From the NCBI GenBank assembly GCA_013396525.1, contig VWYX01000626.1:310001-374000 (forward strand): a DNA stretch of 64,000 bases, read 5' to 3'. Below, piece by piece: positions 24,248-35,700 of this stretch. The notes under the pieces are model-generated. The model saw nothing but the letters and a program-made list of their open reading frames with translations, had not been told where the DNA came from and did no database searches. Position numbers and translations under genes: made by a program. Origin of the DNA: Chaetorhynchus papuensis (taxonomy: Eukaryota; Chordata; Aves; Passeriformes; Rhipiduridae). The first letter of the stretch is position 1; each line of letters opens with the position of its first letter.

Positions 24248-27200
24248 GCCTATCTTTTGGGCATCATGGCCAAGCCCCACTGAAGGCCCAAACTGAAGCA
24301 CTCAGGTATGTCCTGTGTATCAGAGGAGGTGCACACCTGTAGTTGGTGGGACTGGTCAGATTCCAGCCATTTCTGACCCAACAGAAATCTTCCTTATCTC
24401 TTCCTCTGTTTCCAACACCCATCCCCACACACGACCTGCTGGAGTTGGGCTGCGAGTCTCTGCTGGCCCTACACAAGCCATGGGAACACCTCATTGGGAT
24501 CTGGCTCCCCAAAATGAGTGTTTGTTACCCCACCTGCTGATGCACCTGCCTGAAGTGCCAGCAACCGCATGCATGTCGGAACTGCCTCTCCTCCTGCTCC
24601 CCTCTGCATTTTAGTTGAGAGTAGTTTACTTCCACTTTGAATAATAAATAAAATTAACATCAGGAATGATGCATAAATACAGAGTTTGTACAGCAATACA
24701 GTAAACCAAACACATGAAAAAGGAGCCCAGCTTTAAAAAACACAAAGACAGAAAAAGAAATAAACCAAGAGGAAGATAATAAGGAAGGGTAAAAACCAAG
24801 TTGGTGTGTGTAGCTGGCACCACGAGGCAGTCAGGGCTCCTAGCAGGAGGAAAGACAATTAGATTGAGCAGATGAAAGCAATGATGATGATTGCTGGTGC
24901 TGCAGACCGGGGTTGGCCTGCATTAGGGTAAGTAAGCTGGATGCAAGCCAGCATCATTGAACAAATGGCATGGCACATTCCCCAGGAATCTGAGCACAGA
25001 TTACCAATATCTTAAAGGTGACCTTTCACACTCGCTATCCCAGCAAATCAGGTAATTGTCTTGGCCGTAATGGACGAGATCAGCAGAGGCCACTCTCCTG
25101 AAGTTATGCACTCCTCATGGAAATAGGATTTTTTTTTTTAGATTTAATATCAATTGACTGCACCTCATTTAAGCAAAGTATCCTAAGTGCTTTATTGGTT
25201 TATTTCACCCCTTCCCCATTTTAAAGAAAACATAATCCAACTTTCCATTATTCATTATCATCCAGGCAAGCAACAAGAGAAAAAAAAGAACCGTGATTTT
25301 TAGCCATATTGTCCATTAAAAATGTAAAACGTTTCCTAAAAGGGCAGGCGCATTAATTAAGGCTGCCTCAGGATAAATGAAGATTACTAGGAGTGCTCTG
25401 CTTTCCTGGATGAGTTTTCCATTATAATTGAATGAAACCAATTACTGCATTTGTAATGGAAACTGTACCTAAGTTGAACATTTCCACTTTTGCAGAAGCT
25501 GGAGAGTACACTGCATGAGGAAAAAAAGGTCTCCAAACACTCAGGAAAGGAAAAGAGAAGGAATCTTTTCTGGGGAAAAGAAAGAATCCCGTAAGTAAAA
25601 CCAACAGTAAATACACTGGGTACAAATCAAATGGCCCCAGTGTGATGGAGAATCACAGCCTGCATTCCCAGAAACCATCTCCAGCCAGAAATCCTGAGCC
25701 TGAGGATTGAACTCCTTTCCGCTTCTTCAGAGAAGAAAACACGGCTTAATTAGGCTCAATTTTCTAAATAATGGTTATCCTCTGTAACTAATCAGGAAGA
25801 TTTTAAACCAGTATCAGATGAATGCTTGTTCAAACAGTCAAACATGCTCTGTCTTCCAAATACAATCTTACTCTGCAGACACCTGATAGGATCAAGGGTA
25901 ACACACACTAAGGCACAGTTTTTATTTTCAAACAGAAAACATCCTTTGCCAACCTACTGAGCAGCCCCTAGAACAACAGACTACCTTCTTCTGCACATGG
26001 GGATTCTCCCAGTGAGAGAAAGCAAAGATAACTTCAGGGAAAAGAGAATTAATGGAATTTCAAACACAACAGCATTTTCTGAACTTATTCCAAATGGAAG
26101 AAGGAAACTGTTTAAAGGTATTGCTAGGGAACTAAGAAGGCCCCAAATAAAATTATTTGAATAATCTTTAAAGAGAATCCTGAGCCTGAAGGACACTGTA
26201 GAGAGAATTCTACTTCCACATTACCTAAAAGCAATACACTCATTGACTTCATCCACAACTATCCACTGTTCACCTGGATAGTGAATTTTACCCCTCAGTA
26301 AGCTAAGCAAGTGCTTGTTAATTATGAGGCTGATAAATGCAATGCAGAGTTATATTTTAGCATTTTGTCCGTGTAATCAGCAATGAAGCTCTACAATGAC
26401 TTTAGAGGCATCCATCTATAGTCAGATAAAACCAATATACAGCAATGGTGCACTTTGACTTCTGGTTGCCTTCTGGAGTCATATAAAAACAACTTCTGAG
26501 TGAAAACAGGGGCAGATGCAGGAACACGGTTCATGCCACGTTCTGAGTTTAACGCTGCTCTGTGGGGTACACTGTGACACCACCAACCAGACCTTAGCAC
26601 AATGCAGACCTGCAGGCTCCAGTGCCCACTATCCACTGCTCAAGAACCCAGACATATTTCTTAAGAGATTTTTCATGATTATCTTTGGATGTCAGATAAA
26701 GTAGCAAGTTTGCCGTTCATGAAAAGGAAAGGAAAACCAAGGCAATGTGAACTGAGTTTTAACTGAACATACCAACTGAACATACCATTACAACAAGTGG
26801 CTGTGGGTTTTTTATAACTTACGTATTATACTGACTCTAAATCTGGCTCAGTCAGGTGTTCTACAGTGAAGGGAGCTGCAATATTAGGGATTTTGGAAGG
26901 CTGCAAACACAGAAGCATTTTTCTCCTATTAAAAGAAGTCCTTCATTTAGAATAGACTGTGACATAGCTTCTTTCTGTGGACCCTCCAGACTACTTTTGC
27001 TCTTACACAATGTGGTGATCAAAGTTCTACACAGAAATTACATATTTAAATGTGTGCATTTTCGTCTCATTTGCTCTCTCCAAGAATTCCCTTACTTTCA
27101 AGACAGGCAGATCTGTCTGCATTTTTTAGATTAGTATTTATACCCTACTTAAGGCTACACTGCTACATTTTTTTTCCACTGACAGTTGTGTTAACTTCAT

Positions 27201-27926
27201 ACAGATGAAGTCAGCTGCATCATTAGTCATTTCAGTAATTGCCAGTCTAATCTTCAACACCTTGAGAGAACACCTGCCAGTCATAAGCTGCTATTATTTA
27301 TGTGACAGTTCTACCATCCTAGTTCTTTCCTCCTTAATCTACACCACTCACAAAGCTGTTTCCACTTCAAGAGTATTTTTATCCTTTACTTATGTAAATG
27401 CTGCCAAGTAAGTTTGAATTTTTTCATGCTCTTTTCCCAACTTCTGTATGATAGGTGTACTTATTACAGAGCTGTACTACCTTCCTGATGTCTCAGTCAA
27501 CAAAAAAGTAAAGGGACTGTAAAATTGTTAAAGTCAATTATTTTGCCTTTATTTAAAAGGTCAATCTTCTAACCCCTTATACAAAATCCTGTGGAATGTC
27601 CCTACATGCTACAATTACATGCCAGGGTAACACTTGATTGATATCCATTATCAAAGACCCCAAATTTTTCTTTAGAAAACTGTGCAGACAAGGCAGAGCT
27701 CACTGCTTTATGGGGTTCCTTCTAAACAAACAAATCCCCCCAACCCTTTCCTTTCAAAGCAGACTCTACTGAACCCCATCATAATTGTCTGTAAAGTTTG
27801 CATGGATTATTAAACACGGATCTAGCGAAAGACTAAAAACTGATGCAAAGACAACACCAACTTGCTTAAATGTTTATCCACCAAATGAGGAAACTGATAA
27901 ATGGGAGTAGGAATCAGTTAGAGAGC

Positions 27927-27932
27927 ACTTAC
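27927..27932 (-). other. GPC5: Splice donor of the GPC5 exon
   Basis: On the minus strand the exon ends GCC-ACA and is followed by GTAAGT, a full consensus U1 donor. The frame beyond it reads V-S-A-L-stop, so coding cannot continue. The phase-0 break after 'LSAT' lies where the glypican-3 exon also ends (KLTTT / IGKLC). Confidence 0.9.
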
Positions 27933-28627
27933 TGTGGCAGAGAGCTGTGGTCCGTTCAGCTGTGCGTGCAGGATGGCCTCGTTGATGGAGCTCCAGACCC
28001 CCGACAGAGCCATTTCCAGGTCGTGCGAGGCAGCCATTTCATTAGTCAGATATTCCAGCGTGGAGATGAACTCCCTCCACTGTGCATCCAGCTCAGACAC
28101 GCTGGCCAGGCAGCCCCTCATCACGTTGAGACAATAGCCCACGCAGGGCCTGATGAGCGTCAGGCCCTGGCAGTGCGGGCAGTACTGCATCTTCACCAGG
28201 GCTCGGCTGCACTCCTTCATCACAGCGGCGTGCTCGGTGGTATTTATCACTTCAATGCCCAGGCTCAGGGCCTGGCTCAGCATCCTACTGGCCCAAAGAG
28301 ATTTTGACAGCTCTGTAACCATGTTTTTAGAGTAGTGTCCAAAAGGATTTATGTCTTGCCTCGTAAGCCGCAGACACTCTGTATAGTCCTCTGACAGATC
28401 TGTAATTCCTGGGTTTATTAGCCGGCTATACACCAGAGGAAAGAGACTGTCAAAGAACCGCAGTACTGCACTTTCCACTGTGGTCTCTGCGCCCAGAATG
28501 TAGAGAGAGATGTCTGTAAAAAGCTCCTTAACAGGCTCTGCTGCTTCTTTTGCCATAGGTCTGTAAGCTGTCTCAAACAGGGAACTTGTGCGGTTTTCAG
28601 CAAAGCGAAGCAAAGACTCAAAGGCCT
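27933..28627 (-). CDS. GPC5: GPC5 (glypican-5) central coding exon, equivalent to exon 3
   Basis: Glypican-5 is a GPI-anchored heparan sulfate proteoglycan of the cell surface that modulates growth factor and morphogen signalling. This 695-base exon starts with two bases that finish a split codon (AG, probably Glu) and then has 231 codons, ending on a codon boundary, so the upstream intron is phase 2 and the downstream one phase 0. Visible features: the glypican cysteine signature at exon codons 149-172 (C-x2-C-x-G-L-x4-P-C-x2-Y-C-x2-V-x2-G-C, bases 28110-28181), further cysteines at codons 84 and 139, and two N-glycosylation sequons at codons 11 (NRT) and 128 (NTT). Stretches such as FFDSLFPLVY, LGIEVINTT, KMQYCPHCQGL and GYCLNVMRGCLA fit GPC5 better than its nearest paralogue GPC3, from memory of the human proteins. 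There is no stop or frameshift. The signal peptide, heparan sulfate attachment sites and GPI signal lie on exons outside the window. The reading frame runs only four codons past the donor before a stop, which supports the splice site. Confidence 0.95.
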
Positions 28628-28655
28628 CTAAAAAAGGGGCAGGGGAGAGAAAGAA
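28628..28655 (-). other. GPC5: Splice acceptor and polypyrimidine tract of the GPC5 exon
   Basis: Read on the minus strand, the sequence before the exon is a C/T-rich tract (tctttctctcccctgcccc, then six T) ending in TAG. The AG is at 28628-28629. A second AG immediately follows as the first two exon bases. The first is preferred because using it gives a split Glu codon before Ala-Phe-Glu, matching the E-A-F-E junction known in glypican-3. Use of the second AG would move the reading frame relative to the incoming exon. Confidence 0.85.
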
Positions 28656-29639
28656 CTAGAGGTTAATGGCAGGCACCTGACATCTCAGTCACAGGAGTAA
28701 CATTGTCCTGAACAGGAACATCAATAGTTACATGAAATCTGCAATATGAATGCAATAATAGATAATACGGCTTTCAGCAGTAATGTGATTAAAGAGACCC
28801 CGAAGTATTGCTTGTGCATAATAAAGGCAACATGTAACACACAATAGTCTTTCCTAAAAGAGATGACGGTGTTCTCCCCAGTCAGACCCTGATCCACACT
28901 TGACAGTCCACGAAGGACTCGCACAGATTCCAGGCTAGGGCTGGAGCACCGGCCAGGGCTGCGTAAGATGGTTTTTAGAACCCACACTGCATTTGGGCAG
29001 CTCAGCTGGGTACACTCCCAAAGCACCCCTCAGCTCAATTGTGAGGGAACTAAATAGAAACAGAAGCTGAAGCTCTTGTTTCACTGTGCTTTAGTAGGTG
29101 GCTGAGAGGCACTTCTCGCAAAGTACAACTCCAAGATGAGGGAAAAGATGCTGGGTGAATAAATTCTCTCCCCATTAACACCGGCCATGTCTGGACACCA
29201 GCCAGTGTTTGGGGAGGACTTGACATCATGTCCACTATGACCCAAAACCAAAGTGAAACAAACAAATCAGGAAAACATTATCTCCTTTAACTACACCATT
29301 TTTGAGTGGCCTAAGAAAAAATAATATTTAAGGAGTTGCACAGTTAACACATTTCAAATGGCACATGGCAAGTATTATACACCCAAACCCCTGATTGGGG
29401 TGCTAGAATTCATGGACAGGACAAGGAAGGGATCAGTTTCCCAGATTATTTTTAATGACACAGAAGACAGTAATCCACACCATTCCCACTGCTTTCTTTG
29501 GAAGCTCTCCAACAAAAAGCCTCTGACATAAATCATCCTTGCACTCCTCTGGGTGGCAAGCAGTTCCAGTCAAGGCAGGAGACCTGTCACTCCTTACCTC
29601 CTGAGGACTGGCCAGATAATGGGGTTTTGGTCTAATCCT

Positions 29640-29730
29640 ACCCTCCATTCATCACAACGTCGCCCTGCGATTCGCTGCTGCGCAGCACAGCCCGAAGTCG
29701 CTCGGAGATCAGCCCCACAAAGGAGCAGAC
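29640..29730. other. Small CpG-dense patch in the intron
   Basis: About nine CpG dinucleotides fall within 29658-29706, in a sequence otherwise poor in CpG; more are seen near 29895-29940. No promoter element or transcript is evident. It could be a young or undermethylated insertion, or a regulatory element about 1 kb upstream of the GPC5 exon on the sense strand. Confidence 0.5.
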
Positions 29731-32700
29731 ACAATACGGAACTCCAGATTAGCACACCCTGGCAAAGTTCTACAGCAAAGCCTGCACCGTGCCTGCCCTC
29801 TGACAGCTCCCTGGGCAACTGACTTGCCTGTTATGATAAGCATCACAATCCCTTTCGCCACAAAGCGTGCTTTAACTGAACAGATAATACAGCAGATCTC
29901 GTCGCACATTCAATCATCAGAATTTTGCACGCACGCGCTGCATCCTCCTGCCAGAAAAAATCACTTCAGCGCTCCCACTGGTATTACAGCAACTCATACT
30001 TTGGAAGTGCTTATAAAATCCTAGAAATTAAGAAACCAGATACACTTCAGCTGAAAAAGACGACAGTATATTCTTGGCAGAGAAACACCTTGCCAAGTTT
30101 CAGACTGAAGCAGACTTTCAGAGCTGACGACAATTCTGAAAATTGGATCTGGGATAGAAATCTCCACACAACCTAAACAGTAGTGCAGTTTGTTGTGTGC
30201 TACTGCATGCTATTAAAAGGGGGTTTTGTTTGCCACATCACCCCCATGTGTTTATTTTTATTTCTAAAGGAAGTCAAAACATCATTTTTATCATACTAAA
30301 AACTCAACAGAAATATTACAAAACATAAAAACAGGTGTGTACGTTTCCTCCCTATGCATGCTCCCTTACAGATATTCAGCTTATCATTAAATTATGGGAG
30401 CAGGGACTGTTGTCTACAAAGCCATCAATCTTACCCTCTACCATCCATATCCATAAAGGCAGAACTGCAGGCATCGCTCTCCTTACCTGAAAACTAAATT
30501 CAAGTCATCTATGAATGTGCCAGTGCCTTATTTTCCTGAGAAAAAAAAAGCCCCAGTGAAACAAAAGCTCAAAACATCCACTGACAGCATACATCCCAAA
30601 AAAAGAGATTTCAGCAGATTCCTGGGATACTAGGTTGTAGGCTAGAAACCATGCAGCATTTTATTTTCAAACCTCTTTAACTGTGACAATTCTGCATTCT
30701 GTTAAATAAAACTGTGCATTATTCTGAGACAAGTATGAAATCATGATACGTAATAATGCCATTTGTTTTTCATTGCGTAAGGGAAAAATACTGATGGCAT
30801 ATAGCTTCATTCCTCCTGCAAAAAGAGCCCTAACCCCAAAAACAAGGCACAAAAATATTGCTGGTGATTATAGATGTGAGGCAAACCCCTGTAAGGTATC
30901 ATGTGCTTCCTTATCACCGCTGGTCAGACACAAAAAATGACTCATGCCTGCAGTCAATTACATTTCAGAAGGAAATATGCAGGTCCTTTTTCATTGCTAA
31001 GGCATTAAGAGATGTTTGAGACAATCAAATGACTGTTCTTAGACCTTTAAATCAGAAATAACGGGGCTTCATGCAGTCAAATGATGTGGCAACAATGGAC
31101 AGCTTGAGTTGTGGCTGTGCAGAGCAGGAGCTGCTGAAGTGATTAATTATGTGCCTTTTAGCACACTTTGTGTGGTACTTTGTACAAAGTTTCTAAACCC
31201 CAAGGAAGGTTTACCGCTATCTGCAAGACCAGCTTCTCATTTATGCTGTCAAATACAGCAAACTTCAGACAGTTATGAACTCACAAAAAGCTGAATTCTA
31301 AGCCTAAAGATACACTGGGAGAATTATTTGATCATCTTTCACTGCCTTTGGCTTCAACACAACCCCACCAGCAGCATAGAAATATATTGCAAATGTATCA
31401 ATTCCGAATAGAAATAAGCCTTAACAGAAATAATCCAACATTTGATGAAGACATCAAATTTGGAGGTTTTTCCTCTTCCACTCATATTAAAACAAATAGG
31501 AAGGTGGAGAACAAGGTTTGTTCCCACATTGCTGAGAAGCCCCGTTTGATTTAAGACTACAGGAGAAGTGAAACAACAGTTAGTTTTGAATTTTGAACGC
31601 ACACCGTGGTGACTACTTAATGAAATTCAGGCAGCATCACCTTCCACGGGGAGAATTTTGTTCAAACCATTCATCATGTGCTCAGCGAACACTTGACTCC
31701 AGCACTGATGTGCCTGGACACTCAAAACACAGCTGATCAAACACAGCTCACCTCTGGAAAACTTCCCATCTGAACTGCTGGGGTTATGGAACGAGCTGCT
31801 GGAGACGAGCCCAGCTCTGACAAGATGCCACGCTGGGTTTGCTGCTCCAGCAGCAGCACCAGGCTGGCCGGGCCAAGCAGCAAACCCAGTCCACATGCTG
31901 GGCCTCCAGCCTGCTCCCCAGCCCTCACATGCACTAACGTTGGATTATGCTCAGTCTGACACACACAGATGGAAAAACATCCCTTTGCATGTACAGCATT
32001 CATGCTTTATTTATGCTGAGCATGGCTCAGCCTGGTTTGGAGCAATGGCTCTCTTCTGACAGAAATGCATCCGCCCTGACACGAAGGACGTCTCCCTTCT
32101 CAGCTACACCTCCTATGCCCCATGCAACGAGAATCACAAAGGGTTCCTGACCTACCTCACACCAGCTCTTGCACTGTAACACCACTGACTCCTTCAGTGG
32201 GATTTAATCCTGATTTAGACCCGCTGCGTGTCACAAAATGCTGCAAGAATGGAAGTGTCTCTGCTAAAGAACAATGCTACAGGGAGAAACAGATGTAGGA
32301 GGAACGTGTCAACCTGCTCAGTGCTGGTGTACCAGCATTTTCCAAATACCTCCTCTATTTTTCCACCACCTGGGGATCTATTTGGGGAAAAACATGTAGA
32401 TATTGAGTTTCTCATGTCACATAAACACTGCATTCACAACCTGCACAACCTCCCCTCAGCAGAAATAGCTGCTTGAGTTTTTAAACTGCTGTCACCTCTA
32501 TTTTAGCCCAACCAAGTGCAACAGCTCTCCAAGTTTGTGTCCTGGCCACCACCTTTTCTCCTGCAGCCTTATCCTCCAGACAAGAACCAAAGATGCAGAA
32601 GTGCCACACATCAATTTGCCTCTCTTTCTGCCATGAAAATCTGTCTGGGTGTGTTTATTTTGTCAGGCTCCGAGACAAACAGCAACAGAAGCTCAAGGAA

Positions 32701-35700
32701 ATACGTGAGCAGAGGATTGAGCGCAGTGCACAGAGCTGGTGCGCACATGGTGGTGTGAGAGCCTGCATCCAGGGCTGCCTTCATCTCATAAGCCCTGGAT
32801 TTCTTACAGTGCATGGAAGGCAGCAGATGGGGTCTCAGGGAACACACACGGATAGGAGTTTTCCAAGAAAATCTGGACTGACACGTGATAGCCACGCTTA
32901 GAGTAGGTTCGTTTGCTTTCCTCAGTCCTACAAGACCCTCACGAGCTATTGAGATCCTTACTCTGAAAGCAGCTGTGGGGTTCAGATGGAGAGCACTGGG
33001 CAAGGTTAAGCAACCTCCAACTTGCTGGATTATCAATCAGCCCAAACCTATACTCATTTCTTTCCAAAGGTCCAAACACAGAAATATTAGCATGGAAACA
33101 ATTTCACCAAAACAAAGTCAACCTAAACACCAGATACCTCTGCTCACAAAGGGTTATTTCTGCCCCAGAGTAGCTGAGGCTCAGATATGCCTGAACTCCC
33201 ATGTCTTCAAAAACCAGAGTCCCATAACCCAGTGCAAACCATGACATGCCTGTGTGAAAGGGAGGTTACTGCCACTGTCACCAGACTTTTGTGTGCCACT
33301 CCAAGCAGGCACCTTGCCCACAGAACTGACCAGCTAAGACCACCCTGCTAATGCAGCAGCTCTCCACGACATCAGGGATTCCTTGCACTCTGCAGTAACT
33401 GACTGCCTGCTGGACTTCAATTTTAAAAACCCACAAACTCCTTAAAAAAAGAAACGTTTATACATTTCTATTATAAACATTACAAAAAGATTTAACAATG
33501 CTCAAAACCTGAAACTATCTATACAGAATCTGTACAGAAATAACATCTGTGTACATTTTAGATTTTGACTGTAATCGCGAGAGAAGAACGACAAATTTAA
33601 GTAGCTCCATTATTTGTTTGGTCTCTTAGGACCACACTAATATTGGCTCCTTTCCTTTCAACATCTTGCATTTATTACAGAGTTACAGAATGAATGAAAG
33701 CTACACTTGGTTGAACAATGGCTTCCCTTTCATGCCTTCACGTCCATTAAGATTTCTGCATCTTAATGCCTTGCCAAAATAAAGGGCGACATATTAATAT
33801 TTTGCAGCAGTAGAATTTAAGTACAGACTGTTTGCAATGTAATACAGGGAGAACAATGTAGAAAGCAGACAAATCACACCCAGACATACATCTACATGAC
33901 ACACAAATGACAAAATTTATCGCTCTGCTTTTTGGGTGTACCATGATCTCTAAACATGTTTAAAAGAATATGAACAAAGAGTGCTTAAAAAGCATCGTTA
34001 AACAAGATGAACAAGCGGTTGGGTTAGTTTGGGGTTTTTTTCACATTACTTTAAAAAAGGATGTAAGTGCAAAGGAAATTGTATCATGTTTGCTAAGACA
34101 GAACCCAAAATCCATCCATTCATTCATTCAACTGCTCTTGTAAAAAACTTCATGTCACTTTCAGCTTCATTTCAATTCTGTGACATTTTGCTAGGAGCAA
34201 AATTTCCAAGCATTTGAAGTTTCCTTCTTATCCTCCTTATTCATCCTTCTGCAGAACACAGGGCCAAAGCTCTCTATTAATACCCTACTTTTCCATCTGC
34301 CTTACTGGTTTTAGAATGGCAATCTTCCTATACATAAGCACAGCTGCTCTTGATGAAGCTGAGGAGAAATAACCTGTTAATAAACATGGCTAATGAGACA
34401 ACAATGTCCACCACATCCTGGTTAACACATCACCAACACTTGCAGGAAACATTGCAACCTTGCTCCAAAACCTTTTTGGGCCTGAGAAAACTCTGAAATT
34501 GCTCAGAATCTGGGCCGAGCAGAAGCATCTCCTGTAGCTGCTTTTAACAAGGCAGGGGCCAAAACAGTTTCAAGAAGTAAGAAAGCAAAGTCATTTCTGG
34601 CAAGAGGGGGAAAAGGAAGTTTCAATTTGCTCACTTTGACAGTCTTTAGAGTTCATCAGTCCTTCAGAATATAGACCAGATGGGGAAAAAAAGCAGCTTT
34701 CCATTACTGTGCATAGGGGCAAGGTCTTTATTTAAAAGTCTCCCCATGAGCTTGTCTACACTGACAACATCAGATAAATATCCTGTTGTGTACCTGTTGA
34801 TAGAAACTTCTGCCCAAGCTGGAAAGAAGTCTGTGCCTCCTTCTCTGTTCACAGCCAGCAGCTATGGACACTGCTGATTTATCAGAAATCAACAAGTGGA
34901 ATTATTTACAGGCTTCTATTACCTCCTTCAATCCACTGCTCAATTCCAAATGAAATTCAATACTCTTTTTAAATTTAAAAAACTTCTGAAAAGTTGTAAG
35001 GGCTTTTAAAAAGTTCTAGAACTGAGACTTGGGGAGCATAAAAACACTTTCCTTCCTGGCCTTTCCTCCAGTGCTGGGAGCTGGGACAGTGGTTTGCCAC
35101 AGGAAACACTGGACATGAGAAAGCCTCATGCAATGTGAGCGTCAGAGCAGCTGACCCACTGCTGGAATTTGGGAACGTGGGCAAAGCCATGACGCTTGGG
35201 AAAACCCATTACCACATGTTCTGTTGGAAGACTGACTTCTGAGAGGAAACACACCACTGAAGGACCATCTGAAAACTTCTGTCTAGGGATGAAGATGGGT
35301 CTTGCTTGTTTTACAAGCACAAGTCTATTCTGGCAGCCTTGGCACAGCATTGCAGTTATACAGGAAACAACCACCCCCCTCAGACTGCTGCCCCAGCCAG
35401 CAAACCCACATCCCTTGCTCAGTCACACAGTCCCACAGGACACTTTCTTATTTTACTACTTCTACTTTTTTGTAAGTTTAAGCAGTGTCTTTGTTATACA
35501 CTATTATACAGGGAGAAGGGGGGTGAATAAGCAGCTACTTTTGGTGACACTGATGTACACTAACTTTGGGTTATTCTAGTATTTGATTCTATCAACAACA
35601 GAAATAACACCAGGTTTAAAACAGGCAGACTCCTTCAGAGGCTGGGAAGGCAAGGGGAAAACAGGCAGTAGATGCACAAGCCCAGGAGATGCCTTAATAA

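Larger units (their letters stand above)
1..27932 (-). other. GPC5: GPC5 intron downstream of the exon (partial, over 27.9 kb)
   Basis: I see no other convincing coding exon here. The many short open frames lack family motifs, matching splice sites or sustained codon bias. The sequence is AT-rich with scattered transposon remnants, listed separately: two solo LTRs, a CR1 fragment, an LTR at 10.6 kb, two inverted repeats, an LTR at 23.5 kb and short tandem repeats. Outside those, in 1-800, 1200-4570, 5100-10000, 11250-13780, 14450-16690, 17150-23500 and 24260-27930, I see only unique-looking intron sequence. The intron's other end is outside the window. Confidence 0.8.
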
